64,000 nucleotides of DNA, from positions 1-64,000 of the forward strand of contig CAXKVF010000092.1 of the NCBI GenBank assembly GCA_964057225.1, read 5' to 3'. Shown here one piece after another: positions 10,033-23,584 of the stretch. The notes beneath the pieces are model-generated. The model saw only the letters and a list, made by a program, of their open reading frames with translations, made no database searches and was not told the DNA's origin. How positions within the stretch are numbered: position 1 is the first letter of the stretch; every line of letters starts with the position of its first letter. The DNA is from Auanema rhodensis (taxonomy: Eukaryota > Nematoda > Chromadorea > Rhabditida > Rhabditidae). Made by a program: the position numbers and the translations under genes.

Positions 10033-13000
10033 TAACTCGCTTCACGTGAAAGATAAAGAGATGCGGTTTTCAAAATTAGATTCCCCATGTCCATATTAGT
10101 CTAAAAACAAATTTTTATTGATATTGGTGCATGGTAACCATGACTTTGAAAGTTACGTGAACTTTAATTTATGCTAATTAAATGTACACGTGATGTGCAC
10201 TTGGTATGTAACTCGCTTCACGTGAAAGATAAAGAGATGCGGTTTTCAAAGTTAGATTCCCCATGTCCATATTAGTCTAAAAACAAATTTTTATTGATAT
10301 TGGTTCATGGTAACCATGACTTTGAAATTTACGTGAACTTTAATTTATGCTAATTAAATGTACACGTGATGTGCACTTGGTATGTAACTCGCTTCACGTG
10401 AAAGATAAAGAGATGCGGTTTTCAAAATTAGATTCCCCATGTCCATATTAGTCTAAAAACAAATTTTTATTGATATTGGTGCATGGTAACCATGACTTTG
10501 AAATTTACGTGAACTTTAATTTATGCTAATTAAATGTACACGTGATGTGCACTTGGTATGTAACTCGCTTCACGTGAAAGATAAAGAGATGCGGTTTTCA
10601 AAATTAGATTCCCCATGTCCATATTAGTCTAAAAACAAATTTTTATTGATATTGGTTCATGGTAACCATGACTTTGAAATTTACGTGAACTTTAATTTAT
10701 GCTAATTAAATGTACACGTGATGTGCACTTGGTATGTAACTCGCTTCACGTGAAAGATAAAGAAATGCGGTTTTCAAAATTAGATCCCCCATGTCCATAT
10801 TAGTCTAAAAACAAATTTTTATTGATATTGGTGCATGGTAACCATGACTTTGAAATTTACGTGAACTTTAATTTATGCTAATTAAATGTACACGTGATGT
10901 GCACTTGGTATGTAACTCGCTTCACGTGAAAGATAAAGAGATGCGGTTTTCAAAATTAGATTCCCCATGTCCATATTAGTCTAAAAACAAATTTTTATTG
11001 ATATTGCTTCATGGTAACCATGACTTTGAAATTTACGTGAACTTTAATTTATGCTAATTAAATGTACACGTGATGTGCACTTGGTATGTAACTCGCTTCA
11101 CTTGAAAGATAAAGAGATGCGGTTTTCAAAATTAGATTCCCCATGTCCATATTAGTCTAAAAACAAATTTTTATTGATATTGGTGCATGGTAACCATGAC
11201 TTTGAAAGTTACGTGAACTTTAATTTATGCTAATTAAATGTACACGTGATGTGCACTTGGTATGTAACTCGCTTCACGTGAAAGATAAAGAGATGCGGTT
11301 TTCAAAATTAGATTCCCCATGTCCATATTAGTCTAAAAACAAATTTTTATTGATATTGGTTCATGGTAACCATGACTTTGAAATTTACGTGAACTTTAAT
11401 TTATGCTAATTAAATGTACACGTGATGTGCACTTGGTATGTAACTCGCTTCACGTGAAAGATAAAGAGATGCGGTTTTCAAAATTAGATTCCCCATGTCC
11501 ATATTAGTCTAAAAACAAATTTTTATTGATATTGGTGCATGGTAACCATGACTTTGAAATTTACGTGAACTTTAATTTATGCTAATTAAATATACACGTG
11601 ATGTGCACTTGGTATGTAACTCGCTTCACGTGAAAGATAAAGAGATGCGGTTTTCAAAATCAGATTCCCCATGTCCATATTAGTCTAAAAACAAATTTTT
11701 ATTGATATTGGTGCATGGTAACCATGACTTTGAAAGTTACGTGAACTTTAATTTATGCTAATTAAATGTACACGTGATGTGCACTTGGTATGTAACTCGC
11801 TTCACGTGAAAGATGAAGAGATGCGGTTTTCAAAATTAGATTCCCCATGTCCATATTAGTCTAAAAACAAATTTTTATTGATATTGGTGCATGGTAACCA
11901 TGACTTGGAAATTTACGTGAACTTTAATTTATGCTAATTAAATGTACACGTGATGTGCACTTGGTATGTAACTCGCTTCACGTGAAAGATAAAGAGATGC
12001 GGTTTTCAAAATTAGATTCCCCATGTCCATATTAGTCTAAAAACAAATTTTTATTGATATTGGTGCATGGTAACCATGACTTTGAAATTTACGTGAACTT
12101 TAATTTATGCTAATTAAATGTACACGTGATGTGCACTTGGTATGTAACTCGCTTCACGTGAAAGATAAAGAGATGCGGTTTTCAAAATTAGATTCCCCAT
12201 GTCCATATTAGTCTAAAAACAAATTTTTATTGATATTGGTTCATGGTAACCATGACTTTGAAATTTACGTGAACTTTAATTTATGCTAATTAAATGTACA
12301 CGTGATGTGCACTTGGTATGTAACTCGCTTCACGTGAAAGATAAAGAGATGCGGTTTTCAAAATTAGATTCCCCATGTCCATATTAGTCTAAAAACAAAT
12401 TTTTATTGATATTGGTGCATGGTAACCATGACTTTGAAATTTACGTGAACTTTAATTTATGCTAATTAAATGTACACGTGATGTGCACTTGGTATGTAAC
12501 TCGCTTCACGTGAAAGATAAAGAGATGCGGTTTTCAAAATTAGATTCCCCATGTCCATATTAGTCTAAAAACAAATTTTTATTGATATTGGTGCATGGTA
12601 ACCATGACTTTGAAATTTACGTGAACTTTAATTTATGCTAATTAAATGTACACGTGATGTGCACTTGGTATGTAACTCGCTTCACGTGAAAGATAAAGAG
12701 ATGCGGTTTTCAAAATTAGATTCCCCATGTCCATATTAGTCTAAAAACAAATTTTTATTGATATTGGTTCATGGTAACCATGACTTTGAAATTTACGTGA
12801 ACTTTAATTTATGCTAATTAAATGTACACGTGATGTGCACTTGGTATGTAACTCGCTTCACGTGAAAGATAAAGAAATGCGGTTTTCAAAATTAGATCCC
12901 CCATGTCCATATTAGTCTAAAAACAAATTTTTATTGATATTGGTGCATGGTAACCATGACTTTGAAATTTACGTGAACTTTAATTTATGCTAATTAAATG

Positions 13001-14080
13001 TACACGTGATGTGCACTTGGTATGTAACTCGCTTCACGTGAAAAATAAAGAGATGCGGTTTTCAAAATTAGATTCCCCATGTCCATATTAGTCTAAAAAC
13101 AAATTTTTATTGATATTGGTTCATGGTAACCATGACTTTGAAATTTACGTGAACTTTAATTTATGCTAATTAAATGTACACGTGATGTGCACTTGGTATG
13201 TAACTCGCTTCACGTGAAAGATAAAGAAATGCGGTTTTCAAAATTAGATCCCCCATGTCCATATTAGTCTAAAAACAAATTTTTATTGATATTGGTGCAT
13301 GGTAACCATGACTTTGAAATTTACGTGAACTTTAATTTATGCTAATTAAATGTACACGTGATGTGCACTTGGTATGTAACTTGCTTCACGTGAAAGATAA
13401 AGAGATGCGGTTTTCAAAATTAGATTCCCCATGTCCATATTAGTCTAAAAACAAATTTTTATTGATATTGCTTCATGGTAACCATGACTTTGAAATTTAC
13501 GTGAACTTTAATTTATGCTAATTAAATGTACACGTGATGTGCACTTGGTATGTAACTCGCTTCACGTGAAAGATAAAGAGATGCGGTTTTCAAAATTAGA
13601 TTTCCCATGTCCATATTAGTCTAAAAATAAATTTTTATTGATATTGGTGCATGGTAACCATGACTTTGAAAGTTACGTGAACTTTAATTTATGCTAATTA
13701 AATGTACACGTGATGTGCACTTGGTATGTAACTCGCTTCACGTGAAAGATAAAGAGATGCGGTTTTCAAAATTGGATTCCCCATGTCCATATTAGTCTAA
13801 AAACAAATTTTTATTGATATTGGTTCATGGTAACCATGACTTTGAAATTTACGTGAACTTTAATTTATGCTAATTAAATGTACACGTGATGTGCACTTGG
13901 TATGTAACTCGCTTCACGTGAAAGATAAAGAGATGCGGTTTTCAAAATTAGATTCCCCATGTCCATATTAGTCTAAAAACAAATTTTTATTGATATTGGT
14001 GCATGGTAACCATGACTTTGAAATTTACGTGAACTTTAATTTATGCTAATTAAATGTACACGTGATGTGCACTTGGTATG
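10033..14080 (+). repeat. Mixed satellite with m28A/m50C and m95C units
   Basis: Twenty-three units. AAAGAAATG with GATCCCCC (m28A and m50C) occurs at 10737, 12849 and 13201, and ATTGCTTCAT (m95C with m97 T) at 10913 and 13377. In the first and last cases the m95C unit directly follows the m28A/m50C unit, the pair that later defines the 5-mer at 32-34 kb and 37-38 kb. A GATTTCCC unit (m51T) follows at 13553, completing the same order, but here it has m97 G and m120G. Singletons: m14T at 11089, m152A at 11441, m45C at 11617, m115G at 11793, m20A at 13025. Confidence 0.75.
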
Positions 14081-14960
14081 TAACTCGCTTCACGTGAAAG
14101 ATAAAGAGATGCGGTTTCCAAAATTAGATTCCCCATGTCCATATTAGTCTAAAAACAAATTTTTATTGATATTGGTGCATGGTAACCATGACTTTGAAAG
14201 TTACGTGAACTTTAATTTATGCTAATTAAATGTACACGTGATGTGCACTTGGTATGTAACTCGCTTCACGTGAAAGATAAAGAGATGCGGTTTTCAAAGT
14301 TAGATTCCCCATGTCCATATTAGTCTAAAAACAAATTTTTATTGATATTGGTTCATGGTAACCATGACTTTGAAATTTACGTGAACTTTAATTTATGCTA
14401 ATTAAATGTACACGTGATGTGCACTTGGTATGTAACTCGCTTCACGTGAAAGATAAAGAGATGCGGTTTTCAAAGTTAGATTCCCCATGTCCATATTAGT
14501 CTAAAAACAAATTTTTATTGATATTGGTTCATGGTAACCATGACTTTGAAATTTACGTGAACTTTAATTTATGCTAATTAAATGTACACGTGATGTGCAC
14601 TTGGTATGTAACTCGCTTCACGTGAAAGATAAAGAGATGCGGTTTCCAAAATTAGATTCCCCATGTCCATATTAGTCTAAAAACAAATTTTTATTGATAT
14701 TGGTGCATGGTAACCATGACTTTGAAAGTTACGTGAACTTTAATTTATGCTAATTAAATGTACACGTGATGTGCACTTGGTATGTAACTCGCTTCACGTG
14801 AAAGATAAAGAGATGCGGTTTTCAAAGTTAGATTCCCCATGTCCATATTAGTCTAAAAACAAATTTTTATTGATATTGGTTCATGGTAACCATGACTTTG
14901 AAATTTACGTGAACTTTAATTTATGCTAATTAAATGTACACGTGATGTGCACTTGGTATG
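14081..14960 (+). repeat. 3-unit-spaced duplication with m38C and m43G
   Basis: A unit with GGTTTCC (m38C) and m120G at 14081 is followed by a unit with CAAAGTTAG (m43G) and m97 T at 14257. The same pair recurs at 14609 and 14785, 528 bp on. A second m43G unit at 14433 fills the gap. m38C with m120G is found only in these two units, and m43G otherwise only at 10209 and 35649, so the pair was copied locally. Confidence 0.75.
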
Positions 14961-16896
14961 TAACTCGCTTCACGTGAAAGATAAAGAGATGCGGTTTTCA
15001 AAATTAGATTCCCCATGTCCATATTAGTCTAAAAACAAATTTTGATTGATATTGGTGCATGGTAACCATGACTTTGAAATTTACGTGAACTTTAATTTAT
15101 GCTAATTAAATGTACACGTGATGTGCACTTGGTATGTAACTCGCTTCACGTGAAAGATAAAGAGATGCGGTTTTCAAAATTAGATTCCCCATGTCCATAT
15201 TAGTCTAAAAACAAATTTTTATTGATATTGGTGCATGGTAACCATGACTTTGAAATTTACGTGAACTTTAATTTATGCTAATTAAATGTACACGTGATGT
15301 GCACTTGGTATGTAACTCGCTTCACGTGAAAGATAAAGAGATGCGGTTTTCAAAATTAGATTCCCCATGTCCATATTAGTCTAAAAACAAATTTTTATTG
15401 ATATTGGTGCATGGTAACCATGACTTTGAAATTTACGTGAACTTTAATTTATGCTAATTAAATGTACACGTGATGTGCACTTGGTATGTAACTCGCTTCA
15501 CGTGAAAGATAAAGAGATGCGGTTTTCAAAATTAGATTCCCCATGTCCATATTAGTCTAAAAACAAATTTTTATTGATATTGGTTCATGGTAACCATGAC
15601 TTTGAAATTTACGTGAACTTTAATTTATGCTAATTAAATGTACACGTGATGTGCACTTGGTATGTAACTCGCTTCACGTGAAAGATAAAGAGATGCGGTT
15701 TTCAAAATTAGATTCCCCATGTCCATATTAGTCTAAAAACAAATTTTTATTGATATTGGTTCATGGTAACCATGACTTTGAAATTTACGTGAACTTTAAT
15801 TTATGCTAATTAAATGTACACGTGATGTGCACTTGGTATGTAACTCGCTTCACGTGAAAGATAAAGAGATGCGGTTTTCAAAATTAGATTCCCCATGTCC
15901 ATATTAGTCTAAAAACAAATTTTTATTGATATTGGTTCATGGTAACCATGACTTTGAAATTTACGTGAACTTTAATTTATGCTAATTAAATGTACACGTG
16001 ATGTGCACTTGGTATGTAACTCGCTTCACGTGAAAGATAAAGAAATGCGGTTTTCAAAATTAGATTCCCCATGTCCATATTAGTCTAAAAACAAATTTTT
16101 ATTGATATTGGTTCATGGTAACCATGACTTTGAAATTTACGTGAACTTTAATTTATGCTAATTAAATGTACACGTGATGTGCACTTGGTATGTAACTCGC
16201 TTCATGTGAAAGATAAAGAGATGCGGTTTTCAAAATTAGATTCCCCATGTCCATATTAGTCTAAAAACAAATTTTTATTGATATTGGTTCATGGTAACCA
16301 TGACTTTGAAATTTACGTGAACTTTAATTTATGCTAATTAAATGTACACGTGATGTGCACTTGGTATGTAACTCGCTTCACGTGAAAGATAAAGAGATGC
16401 GGTTTTCAAAATTAGATTCCCCATGTCCATATTAGTCTAAAAACAAATTTTTATTGATATTGGTTCATGGTAACCATGACTTTGAAATTTACGTGAACTT
16501 TAATTTATGCTAATTAAATGTACACGTGATGTGCACTTGGTATGTAACTCGCTTCACGTGAAAGATAAAGAAATACGGTTTTCAAAATTAGATCCCCCAT
16601 GTCCATATTAGTCTAAAAACAAATTTTTATTGATATTGGTGCATGGTAACCATGACTTTGAAATTTACGTGAACTTTAATTTATGCTAATTAAATGTACA
16701 CGTGATGTGCACTTGGTATGTAACTCGCTTCACGTGAAAGATGAAGAGATGCGGTTTTCAAAATTAGATTCCCCATGTCCATATTAGTCTAAAAACAAAT
16801 TTTTATTGATATTGGTGCATGGTAACCATGACTTTGAAATTTACGTGAACTTTAATTTATGCTAATTAAATGTACACGTGATGTGCACTTGGTATG
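14961..16896 (+). repeat. Near-consensus satellite with a run of m97 T units
   Basis: Eleven units. Three m97 G units (the first with m84G, TTTTGATTG) are followed by six successive m97 T units from 15489 to 16544, the longest such run outside 38289-39344. Then come an m28A/m31A/m50C unit at 16545 and the first m23G unit of the next block at 16721. One unit (16193) has TTCATGTGAA, a C to T change at a CpG that breaks the palindrome. No HOR and no foreign sequence. Confidence 0.75.
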
Positions 16897-18656
16897 TAAC
16901 TCGCTTCACGTGAAAGATGAAGAGATGCGGTTTTCAAAATTAGATTCCCCATGTCCATATTAGTCTAAAAACAAATTTTTATTGACATTGGTGCATGGTA
17001 ACCATGACTTTGAAATTTACGTGAACTTTAATTTATGCTAATTAAATGTACACGTGATGTGCACTTGGTATGTAACTCGCTTCACGTGAAAGATAAAGAG
17101 ATGCGGTTTTCAAAATTAGATTCCCCATGTCCATATTAGTCTAAAAATAAATTTTTATTGATATTGGTGCATGGTAACCATGACTTTGAAATTTACGTGA
17201 ACTTTAATTTATGCTAATTAAATGTACACGTGATGTGCACTTGGTATGTAACTCGCTTCACGTAAAAGATGAAGAGATGCGGTTTTCAAAATTAGATTCC
17301 CCATGTCCATATTAGTCTAAAAACAAATTTTTATTGATATTGGTGCATGGTAACCATGACTTTGAAATTTACGTGAACTTTAATTTATGCTAATTAAATG
17401 TACACGTGATGTGCACTTGGTATGTAACTCGCTTCACGTGAAAGATGAAGAGATGCGGTTTTCAAAATTAGATTCCCCATGTCCATATTAGTCTAAAAAC
17501 AAATTTTTATTGACATTGGTGCATGGTAACCATGACTTTGAAATTTACGTGAACTTTAATTTATGCTAATTAAATGTACACGTGATGTGCACTTGGTATG
17601 TAACTCGCTTCACGTGAAAGATAAAGAGATGCGGTTTTCAAAATTAGATTCCCCATGTCCATATTAGTCTAAAAACAAATTTTTATTGATATTGGTGCAT
17701 GGTAACCATGACTTTGAAATTTACGTGAACTTTAATTTATGCTAATTAAATGTACACGTGATGTGCACTTGGTATGTAACTCGCTTCACGTGAAAGATGA
17801 AGAGATGCGGTTTTCAAAATTAGATTCCCCATGTCCATATTAGTCTAAAAACAAATTTTTATTGACATTGGTGCATGGTAACCATGACTTTGAAATTTAC
17901 GTGAACTTTAATTTATGCTAATTAAATGTACACGTGATGTGCACTTGGTATGTAACTCGCTTCACGTGAAAGATAAAGAGATGCGGTTTTCAAAATTAGA
18001 TTCCCCATGTCCATATTAGTCTAAAAACAAATTTTTATTGATATTGGTGCATGGTAACCATGACTTTGAAATTTACGTGAACTTTAATTTATGCTAATTA
18101 AATGTACACGTGATGTGCACTTGGTATGTAACTCGCTTCACGTAAAAGATGAAGAGATGCGGTTTTCAAAATTAGATTCCCCATGTCCATATTAGTCTAA
18201 AAACAAATTTTTATTGATATTGGTGCATGGTAACCATGACTTTGAAATTTACGTGAACTTTAATTTATGCTAATTAAATGTACACGTGATGTGCACTTGG
18301 TATGTAACTCGCTTCACGTGAAAGATGAAGAGATGCGGTTTTCAAAATTAGATTCCCCATGTCCATATTAGTCTAAAAACAAATTTTTATTGACATTGGT
18401 GCATGGTAACCATGACTTTGAAATTTACGTGAACTTTAATTTATGCTAATTAAATGTACACGTGATGTGCACTTGGTATGTAACTCGCTTCACGTGAAAG
18501 ATAAAGAGATGCGGTTTTCAAAATTAGATTCCCCATGTCCATATTAGTCTAAAAACAAATTTTTATTGATATTGGTGCATGGTAACCATGACTTTGAAAT
18601 TTACGTGAACTTTAATTTATGCTAATTAAATGTACACGTGATGTGCACTTGGTATG
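16897..18656 (+). repeat. 5-mer HOR, 880 bp, two copies
   Basis: The order is m23G+m90C, plain, m16A+m23G, m23G+m90C, plain, all with m97 G. It fills 16897-17776 and repeats at 17777-18656. m90C (TTGACATTGG) and m16A (CACGTAAAAG) occur nowhere else in the window, so this HOR is private to the block and must be recent. The only difference I saw is m76T in the second unit of the first copy (17073). m16A breaks the TTCACGTGAA palindrome. Confidence 0.88.
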
Positions 18657-20944
18657 TAACTCGCTTCACGTGAAAGATGAAGAGATGCGGTTTTCAAAAT
18701 TAGATTCCCCATGTCCATATTAGTCTAAAAACAAATTTTTATTGATATTGGTTCATGGTAACCATGACTTTGAAATTTACGTGAACTTTAATTTATGCTA
18801 ATTAAATGTACACGTGATGTGCACTTGGTATGTAACTCGCTTCACGTGAAAGATAAAGAGATGCGGTTTTCAAAATTAGATTCCCCATGTCCATATTAGT
18901 CTAAAAACAAATTTTTATTGATATTGGTTTATGGTAACTATGACTTTGAAATTTACGTGAACTTTAATTTATGCTAATTAAATGTACACGTGATGTGCAC
19001 TTGGTATGTAACTCGCTTCACGTGAAAGATAAAGAGATGCGGTTTTCAAAATTAGATTCCCCATGTCCATATTAGTCTAAAAACAAATTTTTATTGATAT
19101 TGGTGCATGGTAACCATGACTTTGAAATTTACGTGAACTTTAATTTATGCTAATTAAATGTACACGTGATGTGCACTTGGTATGTAACTCGCTTCACGTG
19201 AAAGATAAAGAGATGCGGTTTTCAAAATTAGATTCCCCATGTCCATATTAGTTTAAAAACAAATTTTTATTGATATTGGTGCATGGTAACCATGACTTTG
19301 AAATTTACGTGAACTTTAATTTATGCTAATTAAATGTACACGTGATGTGCACTTGGTATGTAACTCGCTTCACGTGAAAGATGAAGAGATGCGGTTTTCA
19401 AAATTAGATTCCCCATGTCCATATTAGTCTAAAAACAAATTTTTATTGATATTGGTGCATGGTAACCATGACTTTGAAATTTACGTGAACTTTAATTTAT
19501 GCTAATTAAATGTACACGTGATGTGCACTTGGTATGTAACTCGCTTCACGTGAAAGATAAAGAGATGCGGTTTTCAAAATTAGATTCCCCATGTCCATAT
19601 TAGTCTAAAAACAAATTTTTATTGATATTGGTGCATGGTAACCATGACTTTGAAATTTACGTGAACTTTAATTTATGCTAATTAAATGTACACGTGATGT
19701 GCACTTGGTATGTAACTCGCTTCACGTGAAAGATAACGAGATGCGGTTTTCAAAATTAGATTCCCCATGTCCATATTAGTCTAAAAACAAATTTTTATTG
19801 ATATTGGTGCATGGTAACCATGACTTTGAAATTTACGTGAACTTTAATTTATGCTAATTAAATGTACACGTGATGTGCACTTGGTATGTAACTCGCTTCA
19901 CGTGAAAGATAAAGAGATGCGGTTTTCAAAATTAGATTCCCCATGTCCATATTAGTCTGAAAACAAATTTTTATTGATATTGGTGCATGGTAACCATGAC
20001 TTTGAAATTTACGTGAACTTTAATTTATGCTAATTAAATGTACACGTGATGTGCACTTGGTATGTAACTCGCTTCACGTGAAAGATAAAGAGATGCGGTT
20101 TTCAAAATTAGATTCCCCATGTCCATATTAGTCTAAAAACAAATTTTTATTGATATTGGTTCATGGTAACCATGACTTTGAAATTTACGTGAACTTTAAT
20201 TTATGCTAATTAAATGTACACGTGATGTGCACTTGGTATGTAACTCGCTTCACGTGAAAGATAAAGAGATGCGGTTTTCAAAATTAGATTCCCCATGTCC
20301 ATATTAGTCTAAAAACAAATTTTTATTGATATTGGTGCATGGTAACCATGACTTTGAAATTTACGTGAACTTTAATTTATGCTAATTAAATGTACACGTG
20401 ATGTGCACTTGGTATGTAACTCGCTTCACGTGAAAGATAAAGAGATGCGGTTTTCAAAATTAGATTCCCCATGTCCATATTAGTCTAAAAACAAATTTTT
20501 ATTGATATTGGTGCATGGTAACCATGACTTTGAAATTTACGTGAACTTTAATTTATGCTAATTAAATGTACACGTGATGTGCACTTGGTATGTAACTCGC
20601 TTCACGTGAAAGATAAAGAGATGCGGTTTTCAAAATTAGATTCCCCATGTCCATATTAGTCTAAAAACAAATTTTTATTGATATTGGTGCATGGTAACCA
20701 TGACTTTGAAATTTACGTGAACTTTAATTTATGCTAATTAAATGTACACGTGATGTGCACTTGGTATGTAACTCGCTTCACGTGAAAGATAAAGAGATGC
20801 GGTTTTCAAAATTAGATTCCCCATGTCCATATTAGTCTAAAAACAAATTTTTATTGATATTGGTGCATGGTAACCATGACTTTGAAATTTACGTGAACTT
20901 TAATTTATGCTAATTAAATGTACACGTGATGTGCACTTGGTATG
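18657..20944 (+). repeat. Mixed near-consensus satellite
   Basis: Thirteen units, mostly plain with m97 G. Markers are m23G (18657 and 19361), m69T (19185), m25C without m164G (19713), m71G (19889) and one plain m97 T unit (20065). The unit at 18833 has two C to T changes in the CATGGTAACCATG dyad, one of only two full-length units where I saw that dyad altered. Four plain m97 G units follow from 20241. No HOR is evident. Confidence 0.75.
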
Positions 20945-23584
20945 TAACTCGCTTCACGTGAAAGATAACGAGATGCGGTTTTCAAAATTAGATTCCCCAT
21001 GTCCATATTAGTCTAAAAACAAATTTTTATTGATATTGGTGCATGGTAACCATGACTTTGAAATTTACGTGAACTTTAATTTATGCTAATTAAATGTACA
21101 CGTGATGGGCACTTGGTATGTAACTCGCTTCACGTGAAAGATAAAGAGATGCGGTTTTCAAAATTAGATTCCCCATGTCAATATTAGTCTAAAAACAAAT
21201 TTTTATTGATATTGGTGCATGGTAACCATGACTTTGAAATTTACGTGAACTTTAATTTATGCTAATTAAATGTACACGTGATGTGCACTTGGTATGTAAC
21301 TCGCTTCACGTGAAAGATAAAGAGATGCGGTTTTCAAAATTAGATTCCCCATGTCCATATTAGTCTAAAAACAAATTTTTATTGATATTGGTGCATGGTA
21401 ACCATGACTTTGAAATTTACGTGAACTTTAATTTATGCTAATTAAATGTACACGTGATGTGCACTTGGTATGTAACTCGCTTCACGTGAAAGATAACGAG
21501 ATGCGGTTTTCAAAATTAGATTCCCCATGTCCATATTAGTCTAAAAACAAATTTTTATTGATATTGGTGCATGGTAACCATGACTTTGAAATTTACGTGA
21601 ACTTTAATTTATGCTAATTAAATGTACACGTGATGGGCACTTGGTATGTAACTCGCTTCACGTGAAAGATAAAGAGATGCGGTTTTCAAAATTAGATTCC
21701 CCATGTCCATATTAGTCTAAAAACAAATTTTTATTGATATTGGTTCATGGTAACCATGACTTTGAAATTTACGTGAACTTTAATTTATGCTAATTAAATG
21801 TACACGTGATGTGCACTTGGTATGTAACTCGCTTCACGTGAAAGATAAAGAGATGCGGTTTTCAAAATTAGATTCCCCATGTCCATATTAGTCTAAAAAC
21901 AAATTTTTATTGATATTGGTTCATGGTAACCATGACTTTGAAATTTACGTGAACTTTAATTTATGCTAATTAAATGTACACGTGATGTGCACTTGGTATG
22001 CAACTCGCTTCACGTGAAAGATAAAGAGATGCGGTTTTCAAAATTAGATTCCCCATGTCCATATTAGTCTAAAAACAAATTTTTATTGATATTGGTGCAT
22101 GGTAACCATGACTTTGAAAGTTACGTGAACTTTAATTTATGCTAATTAAATGTACACGTGATGTGCACTTGGTATGTAACTCGCTTCACGTGAAAGATAA
22201 AGAGATGCGGTTTTCAAATTTAGATTCCCCATGTCCATATTAGTCTAAAAACAAATTTTTATTGATATTGGTTCATGGTAACCATGACTTTGAAATTTAC
22301 GTGAACTTTAATTTATGCTAATTAACTGTACACGTGATGTGCACTTGGTATGTAACTCGCTTCACGTGAAAGATAAAGAGATGCGGTTTTCAAAATTAGA
22401 TTCCCCATGTCCATATTAGTCTAAAAACAAATTTTTATTGATATTGGTGCATGGTAACCATGACTTTGAAATTTACGTGAACTTTAATTTATGCTAATTA
22501 AATGTACACGTGATGTGCACTTGGTATGTAACTCGCTTCACGTGAAAGATAAAGAGATGCGGTTTTCAAAATTAGATTCCCCATGTCCATATTAGTCTAA
22601 AAACAAATTTTTATTGATATTGGTGCATGGTAACCATGACTTTGAAATTTACGTGAACTTTAATTTATGCTAATTAAATGTACACGTGATGTGCACTTGG
22701 TATGTAACTCGCTTCACGTGAAAGATAACGAGATGCGGTTTTCAAAATTAGATTCCCCATGTCCATATTAGTCTAAAAACAAATTTTTATTGATATTGGT
22801 GCATGGTAACCATGACTTTGAAATTTACGTGAACTTTAATTTATGCTAATTAAATGTACACGTGATGGGCACTTGGTATGTAACTCGCTTCACGTGAAAG
22901 ATAAAGAGATGCGGTTTTCAAAATTAGATTCCCCATGTCCATATTAGTCTAAAAACAAATTTTTATTGATATTGGTTCATGGTAACCATGACTTTGAAAT
23001 TTACGTGAACTTTAATTTATGCTAATTAAATGTACACGTGATGTGCACTTGGTATGTAACTCGCTTCACGTGAAAGATAAAGAGATGCGGTTTTCAAAAT
23101 TAGATTCCCCATGTCCATATTAGTCTAAAAACAAATTTTTATTGATATTGGTTCATGGTAACCATGACTTTGAAATTTACGTGAACTTTAATTTATGCTA
23201 ATTAAATGTACACGTGATGTGCACTTGGTATGTAACTCGCTTCACGTGAAAGATAAAGAGATGCGGTTTTCAAAATTAGATTCCCCATGTCCATATTAGT
23301 TTAAAAACAAATTTTTATTGATATTGGTGCATGGTAACCATGACTTTGAAATTTACGTGAACTTTAATTTATGCTAATTAAATGTACACGTGATGTGCAC
23401 TTGGTATGTAACTCGCTTCACGTGGAAGATAAAGAGATGCGGTTTTCAAAATTAGATTCCCCATGTCCATATTAGTCTAAAAACAAATTTTTATTGATAT
23501 TGCTTCATGGTAACCATGACTTTGAAATTTACGTGAACTTTAATTTATGCTAATTAAATGTACACGTGATGTGCACTTGGTATG
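20945..23584 (+). repeat. Second m25C/m164G block
   Basis: Fifteen units built from the types of the left edge. GATAACGAG with GATGGGCAC occurs at 20945, 21473 and 22705, each of the last two followed by two m97 T units. Units at 22001 and 22177 carry m1C+m120G and m43T+m150C, exactly as at 881 and 1057. 21184-22448 is the distant copy of 64-1328. A unit at 23233 has m69T and one at 23409 has m95C plus m17G. The block shows that the left-edge HOR was copied about 21 kb away or was split by later growth of the sequence between. Confidence 0.85.

Noticed and set aside
18833-19008. Compensatory changes in the CATGGTAACCATG dyad
   Set aside because: The two C to T changes (m98 and m107) fall on different base pairs of the dyad, so they break two pairs instead of restoring one.
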